Assembly: GCA_937871635.1 (NCBI GenBank)
Contig: CALMNS010000417.1
Location: 1-9,741, forward strand
From: an uncultured Solirubrobacter sp.
Lineage (GTDB): Bacteria; Actinomycetota; Thermoleophilia; Solirubrobacterales; Solirubrobacteraceae
Reading direction: 5' to 3'
Length of the DNA stretch: 9,741 nt
The position numbers and the translations under genes were made by a program. Below, piece after piece: positions 1-6,152 of this stretch (its first letter is position 1; the number at the start of each line of letters is the position of its first letter). The notes under the pieces were generated by a model, which had not been told where the DNA came from, did no database searches, and saw only the letters and a list, made by a program, of their open reading frames with translations.

Positions 1-263
1 TGCTCGCCCCGCTCGACGGCGAGCCGCGCCTGCGCGCCGCGGTCGTCGCCTACCTCGACGCGGGCCTCGACGTCGGCCGCGCGGGGAAGGTCCTCGGCCT
101 GCACCGCAACTCCGTCCGCTACCGGCTCGACCGCGCCGAGCGACTGCTCGGTCGCAGCCTGCGCTCGCCGGCCACGGTCACCGCCATCCACCTCGCGCTG
201 CTCGCCGAGCGCCTCCAGGACGGCCCCGACCGCCCGCTTGACCCTCCCGGTGGACGGCCATAG
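1..263 (+). CDS. PucR-family transcriptional regulator, C-terminal fragment
   Basis: This is the 3' end of a gene that enters from the left edge. The first complete codon is at 3-5 and the stop is TAG at 261-263, giving 86 visible residues. Residues about 24-54 form a helix-turn-helix: AGKVLGLHRNSVRYRL followed by DRAERLLGRSL. The HxNSVRYRL core and the trailing (I/A)ExLxGxxL segment are typical of the PucR C-terminal HTH, known from purine catabolism activators and from many actinobacterial regulators of carbon and nitrogen catabolism. The sensory N-terminal region lies outside the window, so the ligand is unknown. It reads in the same direction as the HyuAB operon and sits about 600 bp upstream of it. 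It is therefore a plausible local regulator, but that link is inference. Family assignment is confident; regulatory target is not. Confidence 0.85.
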   Translation, partial: LAPLDGEPRLRAAVVAYLDAGLDVGRAGKVLGLHRNSVRYRLDRAERLLGRSLRSPATVTAIHLALLAERLQDGPDRPLDPPGGRP

Positions 264-278
264 GGTCGCCGGCCAGCC

Positions 279-323
279 ATGACGGGGGCGACGACCGAGC
301 GAGCGGCAGGGCCGCGGCCGTGA
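279..323 (+). other. possible 14-codon leader ORF overlapping the EamA start
   Basis: An ATG at 279 opens a 14-codon frame (MTGATTERAAGPRP) whose TGA at 321-323 overlaps the GTG start of the EamA gene at 320 as GTGA. The same GTGA arrangement occurs at three real gene junctions in this window, so translational coupling is possible. The ATG has no clear Shine-Dalgarno sequence and the peptide resembles nothing I recognise. It may simply be chance. Confidence 0.2.
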
Positions 324-733
324 GCGGCTGGCTGGTCCCCTCGTTCGCCTACATCCTGCTCATCGGCGGGCTCGGGGTGACGACGAAGCTCGCACTGCGC
401 GACCTCGGGTGGCAGGACGTCATCGTCTGGACGGCGCTGGTCTACGCGGTCATCGCCGTCGCGCTGGTGGCGCTCGGGGAGGCGCGGATCGGCCTGACCT
501 CCGGGGCGCCCTGGGCGATCGCCTCCGCCGTGCTGGCGTCCACGGGACTGATCGCCCTGTTCGTCGCGCTCGGCCGCGGCGAGTCGAGCCAGGTCGTCCC
601 GCTCACCTCCGCCTACCCGGTGGTCACGTTGGTCCTGTCCGCGCTCGTCCTCTCCGAGCGGCTCACCGTGCTGCGGGTCCTCGCGGCGGGGCTCGTCGTC
701 CTCGGCGTCGCCCTGCTGAGCCTCGGCCGCTGA
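320..733 (+). CDS. single EamA/DMT-superfamily membrane protein
   Basis: The 137-aa hydrophobic protein has five predicted membrane segments at residues about 5-24, 33-52, 61-83, 90-110 and 114-135. The C-terminal half (PLTSAYPVVTLVLSALVLSE, then an R/L-rich turn and VLAAGLVVLGVALL) is the characteristic end of an EamA domain, as in drug/metabolite transporters. Most DMT exporters carry two EamA domains (about 280-300 aa, ten helices). This one carries one, so it would have to act as a dimer or oligomer, as small multidrug-type members do. The GTG start at 320 sits directly before the first helix, with only a weak purine stretch (GGCAGGG) upstream. It lies between the PucR-type regulator and the HyuAB operon on the same strand. 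It may move the operon's substrate or product, but its specificity and direction cannot be read from the sequence. Confidence 0.8.
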   Translation: MSGWLVPSFAYILLIGGLGVTTKLALRDLGWQDVIVWTALVYAVIAVALVALGEARIGLTSGAPWAIASAVLASTGLIALFVALGRGESSQVVPLTSAYPVVTLVLSALVLSERLTVLRVLAAGLVVLGVALLSLGR

Positions 734-781
734 GCCCGCCGCAGAGCCGGTCGTGCGCCCGCCCGGCCGACGGGCCGCGCA

Positions 782-791
782 TTCGTGCGAA
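782..791. promoter_or_regulatory. palindrome TTCGTGCGAA upstream of first hyuA
   Basis: In the 133-bp gap 734-866 the sequence TTCG-TG-CGAA is a perfect inverted repeat, 75 bp before the hyuA start. An overlapping TCGT-N4-ACGA repeat spans 783-794. This is the most operator-like element in the gap. I see no convincing -35/-10 pair there, so the promoter of this operon is unplaced. Binding by the neighbouring PucR-type protein is only a guess. Confidence 0.25.
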
Positions 792-866
792 CGACAGTTG
801 CGCCGCCGCGCGCGCGGGGCCAAGCTCGCCGAGGGTCGCGGCCGAAGGCAACCGGAGGAGCACGGC

Positions 867-2969
867 GTGGGGATACGGGTCGGGATCGATACGGGAGGCA
901 CGTTCACCGACCTCGTGGCGGTCGACGAGGCGAGCGGGGCCTGGTACGTCGCCAAGGTCCCCTCGAACCCGTCGCGGCCCGTGGAGGCGCTGTCGGCGGC
1001 CCTCGAGCAGGCCGCCTTCGACCCTGCGGACGTCTCCTTCATCGTCGTGGGCACCACGATCGGGATCAACGCGGTGCTGACCCGGACGGGCGCCCGGGTG
1101 CTGTACCTGACCACGAAGGGGTTCGAGGACGTCCCCCACATCCAGCGGATCAACCGCAAGTACCACTACGACTTCGCCTGGCGCAAGCCCGAGCCGCTCG
1201 CGCGCCGGCAGGACTGCATCGGGATCGACGAGCGCGTGGACGCCGAAGGGCGGCTCGTGCGGGCGCTCGACCCCGACGAGCTGCGGCGCCTGCTCCCCGC
1301 CCGCGGCGACGCCGCCGAGGACGTCGCGGTGGCGGTCTGCTTCCTCTTCTCCTACCTGAACCCGGCCTCCGAGCGGGCGGCGCGCGACGCGATCGCCCGC
1401 GTCGACCCCGACCTGCCGGTGTCGCTCTCGCACGAGATCGCGCCGATCTGGCGCGAGTACGAGCGGGGCACGGCGGCGATCCTCGACGCCTACCTCAAGC
1501 CCGCGGTGGCCCGCTACGTGCAGGGCGTCTCGGAGGCCTTCGAGGCGCAGGGGGCCGGCGCGAGCTGGTCCATCCTAAAGTCCAACGGGGGGCACGCCCT
1601 GTCCGGCCAGGCCCGCGAGCGCCCGAGCCACATGCTCCTCTCCGGCATCGCCGGCGGGGCGATCGGCGGCGCCTACTTCGCCCGCGAGCGCGACGCCCCG
1701 CGCGGGATCGTCCTCGACATGGGCGGGACGAGCTGCGACGTCTGCCTCATCGTCGACGGCAGCCCGCTGTTCTCCTCGGAGTTCGAGATCGAGTTCGGGC
1801 TCCCCGTCGCCGTGCCGACGGTGAGCACGCGGACGATCGGGGCCGGCGGCGGGTCGATCGGGTGGATCGACCCGGGCGGCTTCCTCCAGGTCGGCCCCCA
1901 GAGCGCCGGCGCCGATCCGGGACCGGTCGCCTACGGGCAGGGCGGCGAGGAGCCGACGCTGACCGACGCGAACCTGATCCTCGGGCGGCTCAACCCGGAC
2001 TACTTCCTCGGCGGGACGCTCAAGCTCGACCTCGAGCGCAGCCGCGAGGCGTTCGGTCGCCTCACGGGGCCGCTCGGCGTCGACGCCGTGCAGGTCGCCT
2101 CCTCGATGATCCGCATCGCCAACGAGAACATGGCCAACGCGGTGCGGATCGTCACCGTGGAGGACGGCGTGGACCCGCGCGACCACGCGCTCATCGCGAT
2201 GGGCGGGGCGGGACCGACCCACGCCGCGGAGATCGCCGAGGCGATCGGCATCGACCGCGTGATCGTGCCGCTGCACCCGGGGCTGACCTCGGCGTTCGGG
2301 GCGCTGGCGGCGGAGGTGCGGGTCGACGAGGTCCGCAGCGTGAGCCTCAACAGCACCACGGTGACGGGCGCCGAGCTCGACGGCCTGTTCTCCGAGCTGC
2401 AGGCCACGGCGCTCGCGAGCTTCGAGGCGCAGGGGAGCTCCGAGGCGCCGCCCGCGGTCGCCCGCTTCATCGCCATGCGCTACGAGGGCCAGAACTACGA
2501 GCAGCAGATCCCCGTCGCCGAGGCCGGCGGCCCGGTCGACGACGCGGCCCTCGCCGAGGCGCTCGAGCGCTATCACGAGCTCCACCACGAGTTCTACGGC
2601 TACCGGCTCGACGCGCTGCCGGTGGAGCTCGTGCGCTTGATGGTCACCGCCGCGGCGGTCGACACCGCCGCGCTGCCCGCCCTCAGCCTCGAGGTCGAGG
2701 GCCAGGCGGCGCAGCGCGCCCCCGAGGGGTCGCGGACCGCCTCGGTCCACTTCGGCGTCGCCTTCGAGCCGACCCCGGTCATGGCCCGCGCCGAGCTGAT
2801 CGGCGCCGGCGACGTCGAGGGGCCGCTCATCGTCGAGTCGATGGACACGACGATCGTGGTCCCGCCCGGCTGGTCGGTGGCCAGCGACGCGGTGGGGATC
2901 CTGGAACTGCGCCGGCACGACGCCGCCGCGAGCGAGCGGGCGGCCGCGAATGCCGCCATGGCCGGCTGA
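867..2969 (+). CDS. HyuA-family ATP-dependent subunit (hydantoinase/oxoprolinase/ketone carboxylase), copy 1
   Basis: This 700-aa protein has the usual HyuA length and layout. The Hydant_A N-terminal domain opens with VGIDTGGTFTD (residues 5-15), the phosphate-binding loop of the actin-like ATPase fold. GTTIGINAVLTRTGA (62-76) and TTKGFEDV (82-89) follow. The main Hydantoinase_A domain carries LDMGGTSCDV (283-292), IGAGGGSIGWID (324-335), a VGPQSAGADPGP segment and AMGGAGPTHA (444-453), and a beta-rich C-terminal domain ends the protein. In this family HyuA hydrolyses ATP to phosphorylate the substrate or bicarbonate for a HyuB partner. I chose the GTG at 867 because GGAGGAG (854-860) lies six bases upstream and the family motif begins four residues in. 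An in-frame ATG at 753 would add 38 Arg-rich residues unlike the family. The hyuB start is 20 bp downstream. The substrate is unknown: family members act on hydantoins, lactams, 5-oxoproline or ketones. Confidence 0.93.
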   Translation: MGIRVGIDTGGTFTDLVAVDEASGAWYVAKVPSNPSRPVEALSAALEQAAFDPADVSFIVVGTTIGINAVLTRTGARVLYLTTKGFEDVPHIQRINRKYHYDFAWRKPEPLARRQDCIGIDERVDAEGRLVRALDPDELRRLLPARGDAAEDVAVAVCFLFSYLNPASERAARDAIARVDPDLPVSLSHEIAPIWREYERGTAAILDAYLKPAVARYVQGVSEAFEAQGAGASWSILKSNGGHALSGQARERPSHMLLSGIAGGAIGGAYFARERDAPRGIVLDMGGTSCDVCLIVDGSPLFSSEFEIEFGLPVAVPTVSTRTIGAGGGSIGWIDPGGFLQVGPQSAGADPGPVAYGQGGEEPTLTDANLILGRLNPDYFLGGTLKLDLERSREAFGRLTGPLGVDAVQVASSMIRIANENMANAVRIVTVEDGVDPRDHALIAMGGAGPTHAAEIAEAIGIDRVIVPLHPGLTSAFGALAAEVRVDEVRSVSLNSTTVTGAELDGLFSELQATALASFEAQGSSEAPPAVARFIAMRYEGQNYEQQIPVAEAGGPVDDAALAEALERYHELHHEFYGYRLDALPVELVRLMVTAAAVDTAALPALSLEVEGQAAQRAPEGSRTASVHFGVAFEPTPVMARAELIGAGDVEGPLIVESMDTTIVVPPGWSVASDAVGILELRRHDAAASERAAANAAMAG

Positions 2970-2989
2970 TCGAGACGAGGAGCACGACG

Positions 2990-4729
2990 ATGGCACAGCA
3001 GGCGACGGCGCAGCGCGAGGGCGAGATGGACCCCGTGCTGCTCGGCATCATCAACAACAACTTCGTGAACATCTGCCGCGAGATGGGGATCACGATGATC
3101 CGCACCGCCTTCTCGCCGATCTTCAGCGAGGGGCTCGACTTCTCGTGCGTGCTGTTCGACCGCCGCGGCAACATGGTCGGCCAGGCCGAGTTCTGCCCCG
3201 CGCAGCTCGCGGCGAGCCTGTTCATCGTGCGCTGGACGGTCGAGGAGCTCGGCGTGGACTCCTTCGAGCCGGGCGACGTCGTGCTCCACAACGACCCCTA
3301 CCGGGGCGGCGCGCACATCCCGGAGCACTCCGTCATCCGCCCCGTCTTCCACGAGGGGGAGCTGTGGGGCTTCGTGGCCAACGTCGGCCACCTCGCCGAG
3401 ATCGGCGGCAAGGCGGTCGGCTCCTTCGCCGCCGACGCCACCGAGGTCTTCCAGGAGGGGCTGCGCATCCCGCCGGTGAAGATCGTCAGCCGCGACGAGA
3501 ACAACCTCGACCTGTGGCGGCTGATCATGGCCAACCACCGCACGCCGCGGAACACGTGGGGCGACCTCAACGCGCAGATCGGCTCCCTGCGGGTGGCCGA
3601 GCGGCGGCTCATCGAGCTGCTCGACCGCTACGGCGCCGGCTACGTGACCCGCGCGGCCGACGAGCTGATGGACTACTCCGAGCGCTGGATGCGCGCGGAG
3701 ATCTCGGCGATTCCCGACGGCGCCTACGAGTTCACGGACTGGATGGAGGACGACGGCGTCGTCGACGAGCCCGTCCGCTTCCACGTCACCGTGACGATCG
3801 ACGGCGACCGGATGATCGTCGACTGGACGGGCAGCTCGCCGCAGGTCCGCGGGCCCATCAACGCGACCTACGGCGTGACGGCGGGCGCGGTCTACAACGC
3901 GGTCTTCCACGTCACCGACTCGAGCATCCCGAAGAACAGCGGCGCCTACCGCCCGATCCACATCATCGCCCCGCCCGGGACGGTGACCAACGTCGTCTAC
4001 CCCGGCCCGTCGGTGGGCGGCAACACGGAAACCCATCCGAAGCTCGTCGACATGGTCACAGGCGCCCTGGCCCCGGTGATGCGCGAGCGGGTCGCCGCCG
4101 CGGAGGGCGCGAGCGCCTGCAACTTCCTGTTCGGCGGCGTGCATCCCAAGACGGGCCAGTACTACGCCAACTACCACCTCGAGGGCTGCGGGTGGGGCGC
4201 GAAGGACTACGACGACGGCAACGACTGCACCATCGTCGTGAACGGCAACTGCCGCAACACCCCGGTGGAGATCTTCGAGACGCGCTATCCGCTCGAGACG
4301 GTCGAGTACTCGCTGATCGCCGACTCGGGCGGCGCCGGGCGCCACCGCGGCGGGCTCGGCACCCGCCGGATCATGCGGGTCGGCGAGGGCGCCGAGATCA
4401 CCGCCTCGGCGCTCTTCGACCGGACGAAGGGCGAGTTCCGGGCGTGGGGTCTCGAGGGTGGGCTGCCGGGCGGCTACGGGGCCATCCTGGTCAAGCGCCG
4501 CGGCGAGGACGCGTTCCGCACCTTCCCGGAGGTCTTCGGGACGGTCTCGGCGTCCAAGTTCACGAACATCGTCCTGCGCGAGGGCGACGAGGTCATGCTC
4601 GACGCCCCCGGCGGCGGCGGCTTCGGCGATCCGCGCGACCGCGACCGCGAGGCGGTCGCCCACGACGTCGCCGAGGGGACGGTCACCGAGCAGGCCGCCC
4701 GCGAGCTCTACGGCTGGAGCGGGACGTGA
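2990..4729 (+). CDS. HyuB-family catalytic subunit, copy 1
   Basis: This 579-aa protein is a full-length Hydantoinase_B family member and the cognate partner of the HyuA just upstream. GAGGAG (2977-2982) lies seven bases before the ATG. The metal-site region reads NDPYRGGAHIPEHS (101-114), then NVGHLAEIGG (131-140). E67, H109 and H134 match positions that bind the metal in acetone-carboxylase-type alpha subunits. The usual HxxD aspartate is Glu112 here. GGNTET (343-348) and the terminal glycine-rich GGGGFGDP (541-548), followed by a D-V-x-x-G-x-V tail, are also family hallmarks. The enzyme should perform ATP-driven C-N bond hydrolysis or ketone carboxylation in the cytoplasm together with HyuA. 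Which of the two cannot be told from motifs. Its stop overlaps the GTG of the next gene (GTGA at 4726-4729), so the genes are probably translationally coupled. Confidence 0.93.
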   Translation: MAQQATAQREGEMDPVLLGIINNNFVNICREMGITMIRTAFSPIFSEGLDFSCVLFDRRGNMVGQAEFCPAQLAASLFIVRWTVEELGVDSFEPGDVVLHNDPYRGGAHIPEHSVIRPVFHEGELWGFVANVGHLAEIGGKAVGSFAADATEVFQEGLRIPPVKIVSRDENNLDLWRLIMANHRTPRNTWGDLNAQIGSLRVAERRLIELLDRYGAGYVTRAADELMDYSERWMRAEISAIPDGAYEFTDWMEDDGVVDEPVRFHVTVTIDGDRMIVDWTGSSPQVRGPINATYGVTAGAVYNAVFHVTDSSIPKNSGAYRPIHIIAPPGTVTNVVYPGPSVGGNTETHPKLVDMVTGALAPVMRERVAAAEGASACNFLFGGVHPKTGQYYANYHLEGCGWGAKDYDDGNDCTIVVNGNCRNTPVEIFETRYPLETVEYSLIADSGGAGRHRGGLGTRRIMRVGEGAEITASALFDRTKGEFRAWGLEGGLPGGYGAILVKRRGEDAFRTFPEVFGTVSASKFTNIVLREGDEVMLDAPGGGGFGDPRDRDREAVAHDVAEGTVTEQAARELYGWSGT

Positions 4730-4935
4730 GCACCACCGAGGGGCGCTGGGAGCCCATCGTGACCCAGGTGTGGGACACGGTGATCACCCCGTGCGACTGC
4801 TGCGGGCAGGTCGTCGCCAGCCGGCTCTGGGTGGTCGACGTCGAGGGCACCGAGCACCGGTTCTGCAGCGTGCGCTGCGAGGAGCTCTATCGCACCCACG
4901 TGCTCCCCCAGGCCCGCGCCGAGGCGGTCTCGTGA
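4726..4935 (+). CDS. small TRASH-like zinc-finger protein, possible third subunit
   Basis: This 69-aa protein lies between HyuB and the aminotransferase, with 4-bp GTGA overlaps on both sides (4726-4729 and 4932-4935). Its cysteines are Cys23-x2-Cys26-x20-Cys47-x3-Cys51, in the contexts PCDCCGQ and FCSVRCEELY. The spacing C-x20-C-x3-C with FCS preceding the last pair matches the TRASH/FCS zinc-finger pattern, and CxxC supplies the fourth ligand. The first 20 residues (VSTTEGRWEPIVTQVWDTVI) and the last 15 look like simple extensions. Acetone and acetophenone carboxylases have a small third subunit besides their HyuA- and HyuB-like ones. This protein could play that structural role or act as a metal chaperone. 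That is inference from position and size, not from sequence similarity I can show. Reality of the gene is well supported by the cysteine pattern and the overlaps. Confidence 0.85.
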   Translation: MSTTEGRWEPIVTQVWDTVITPCDCCGQVVASRLWVVDVEGTEHRFCSVRCEELYRTHVLPQARAEAVS

Positions 4936-5873
4936 GCGCCGGGAGCGCCGTGCGGCTGCCGACCGCGGCCCCCGGCTACGAGGAGGGCGCCGCCTGGGTC
5001 GACGGCGCGTGCGTGCCGAGCGGGGAGGCCAAGGTGTCGATCGTCGACACGGGCTTCTCGCGCTCGGACGTCACCTACGACGTGGTGGCGGTCTGGGGCG
5101 GCGCGTTCTTCCGGCTCGACGACCACCTCGAACGCTTCGAGCGCAGCTGCGCGGGGCTGCGGATGACGCTCGCGCACTCCCGCGAAGAGCTGGCCGGGAT
5201 CCTGGCCGAGCTCGTCCGTGTGGCCGGCCTGCGCGAGGCGTACGTCGAGGTCATCTGCACCCGCGGGGTGTCCCGCGGCGGGGTGCGCGACCCGCGCACC
5301 TTCGAGAACCGCTTCTTCGCCTACGCCGTCCCGTACGTCTGGCTGCTGCCCGTCGCCGAGGCCGACACGGGGATGGACGCGGTGGTCACCCGGACGGTCC
5401 GCCGCATCCCGTCGGAGTCCGTGGACCCCACGATCAAGAACTTCCATTGGGGGGACCTGACCCGCGGCCTCTACGAGGCCTACGACCGCGGAGCGCGGTA
5501 CCCGATCCTGCTCGACGCGGACGGCCGCGTCACCGAGGGGGCGGGCTACAACGTCTTCGCGCTCGTCGACGGCCGCCTGCTCACGCCGGCCACCGGGACC
5601 CTCGAGGGCATCACGCGCCGGGTCGTGCTCGAGCTCGCCGAGCAGGAGGGGATCCCGGCAGCGCCGGCCGACCTCCCCGAGGCCGAGCTGCGGCGGGGCA
5701 CCGAGCTCTTCGCCACCTCGACGGCCGGGGGCGTGATGCCGATCACCTCGCTCGACGGCGAGCCGGTCGGCGACGGCCGCGTCGGGCCCCTCACGCGACG
5801 GCTGCGCGAGCGGTACTGGGCGGCCCATGAGGACCCCCGCCACACCACGCCGGTCGACTACGCCGGCGCGTAG
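4932..5873 (+). CDS. fold-type IV PLP aminotransferase, (R)-selective amine transaminase-like
   Basis: This 313-aa protein belongs to aminotransferase class IV. Lys169 in VDPTIKNFHWGDL is the expected PLP-binding lysine. Glu202 (VTEGAGYNVF, 200-209), TLEGITR (223-229) and TSTAGGV (262-268) complete the cofactor site. Several segments closely resemble, from memory, the Arthrobacter (R)-amine transaminase (ATA-117 type): EGAAWVDG (18-25), SDVTYDVVAVW (45-55), FRLDDHLERF (60-69), YAVPYVWLLP (131-140) and VRRIP (156-160). The C-terminal DGRVGPLTRR region and the final TPVDY match as well. That enzyme moves an amino group from (R)-amines or D-alanine to pyruvate or ketones. Arg119 lies in the loop equivalent to the one holding the flexible carboxylate-binding arginine. 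Branched-chain or D-amino-acid transaminase activity is the alternative. The GTG start overlaps the upstream stop, placing it as the last gene of the HyuAB operon. No clear terminator follows. Confidence 0.88.
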   Translation: MSAGSAVRLPTAAPGYEEGAAWVDGACVPSGEAKVSIVDTGFSRSDVTYDVVAVWGGAFFRLDDHLERFERSCAGLRMTLAHSREELAGILAELVRVAGLREAYVEVICTRGVSRGGVRDPRTFENRFFAYAVPYVWLLPVAEADTGMDAVVTRTVRRIPSESVDPTIKNFHWGDLTRGLYEAYDRGARYPILLDADGRVTEGAGYNVFALVDGRLLTPATGTLEGITRRVVLELAEQEGIPAAPADLPEAELRRGTELFATSTAGGVMPITSLDGEPVGDGRVGPLTRRLRERYWAAHEDPRHTTPVDYAGA

Positions 5874-5907
5874 CCGCGTCCGCCAGATCGGATCCAGCCT
5901 GGCCCCC

Positions 5908-5918
5908 TCACGTAGTGA
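5908..5918. promoter_or_regulatory. small inverted repeat TCAC-GTA-GTGA
   Basis: Four-base arms with a three-base spacer lie about 45 bp upstream of the -35 box at 5964. The position suits an activator site, but arms this short can occur by chance. Confidence 0.2.
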
Positions 5919-5947
5919 TCTTCGCCCGCGCGCCCGAGAACTGCCGT

Positions 5948-5961
5948 GTTCGGATCCAAAC
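5948..5961. promoter_or_regulatory. operator-like palindrome GTTCGGATCCAAAC next to the -35 box
   Basis: Twelve of fourteen positions are symmetric around GGATCC: GTT and AAC arms, with one mismatched pair (C against A). It ends two bases before the TTGACG box. The nine bases TCGGATCCA at 5950-5958 also occur directly repeated at 5888-5896, 62 bp upstream. A repeated, symmetric element touching a promoter suggests a regulator site, possibly cooperative. The protein that would bind it is unknown. Confidence 0.4.
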
Positions 5962-5963
5962 GC

Positions 5964-5992
5964 TTGACGGACCCGGTGCGGCGGGGTACGTT
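5964..5992 (+). promoter_or_regulatory. sigma-70-type promoter TTGACG-N17-TACGTT
   Basis: The -35 box TTGACG (5964-5969) differs from consensus in one base. After a 17-base spacer comes TACGTT (5987-5992), which fits the actinobacterial TANNNT -10 pattern. Transcription should begin near 5998-6001, only a few bases before the ATG at 6004. The mRNA would therefore be leaderless or nearly so, which agrees with the lack of a Shine-Dalgarno sequence before that ATG. It is the best promoter in the window. It now appears to serve the downstream hyuA-hyuB pair through the truncated alanine dehydrogenase. Confidence 0.6.
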
Positions 5993-6003
5993 CGCCGCCC
6001 GTC

Positions 6004-6123
6004 ATGAGGATCGGCATCCCCCGCGAGACCAAGCGCGACGAGCGCCGGGTCGCCCTGACCCCCTCCGCCGTCCGCGACCTGGTCGGCGACGGCCACGAGC
6101 CGGTCGTCGAGACGGCCGGATGA
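6004..6123 (+). pseudogene. N-terminal remnant of alanine dehydrogenase (AlaDH/PNT family)
   Basis: The 39-codon frame opens with MRIGIPRETK and continues ERRVALTPSAVRDLV, GDGHEPVVETAG, then TGA at 6121. This is the start of the AlaDH/PNT N-terminal domain, as in L-alanine dehydrogenase (about 370 aa, NAD-dependent alanine to pyruvate plus ammonia). Arg15, which binds the substrate in characterised enzymes, is present. The N-terminus of the transhydrogenase subunit PntA is similar, but VALTP and GH favour alanine dehydrogenase. The sequence stops where the family normally continues GAGxGSxxxDxxY, and no other frame downstream restores it. This points to a deletion or recombination break near 6119, not a single frameshift. 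It retains its promoter. It may be dead, or the short leaderless frame may be kept because it delivers ribosomes to the genes below. Confidence 0.7.
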
Positions 6124-6149
6124 CCGACACGTCGACCGAGGGGGCTTGA
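6120..6149 (+). other. nine-codon in-frame mini-ORF before second hyuA
   Basis: ATG at 6120 overlaps the stop of the alanine dehydrogenase remnant (ATGA) and opens MTDTSTEGA, closed by TGA at 6147-6149. It is in the same frame as hyuA at 6153, so only that one TGA separates it from the gene. Either it is a coupling peptide, or it is an old, longer hyuA start cut off by a nonsense change, or it is chance. The GTG at 6153 with GAGGGGG (6138-6144) eight bases upstream is sufficient for initiation. Confidence 0.25.
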
Positions 6150-6152
6150 CCC

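Noticed and set aside
761..775. GCCCG/CGGGC hairpin after the EamA gene as a terminator
   Set aside because: Only five base pairs and no T-run follow; hairpins like this are expected by chance at this GC content.
753..866. Upstream extension of HyuA copy 1 to an ATG at 753
   Set aside because: The added 38 residues are Arg-rich and unlike the family. GGAGGAG sits at the correct distance from GTG 867, and the ATP motif begins four residues in.
785..2989. In-frame extension of hyuB copy 1 giving a 1314-residue fusion
   Set aside because: The extra sequence is the frame-shifted shadow of hyuA. A Shine-Dalgarno and ATG at 2990 mark the true start, so this is not a fused oxoprolinase.
2600..4663. 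687-codon minus-strand frame opposite hyuB
   Set aside because: Same composition bias and no recognisable domain; the + strand carries clear family motifs throughout.
5946..6149. 67-codon + frame across the intergenic region
   Set aside because: Most of it is the shadow of the alanine dehydrogenase remnant in another frame and it starts within the promoter; only its last nine codons are noted separately as a mini-ORF.
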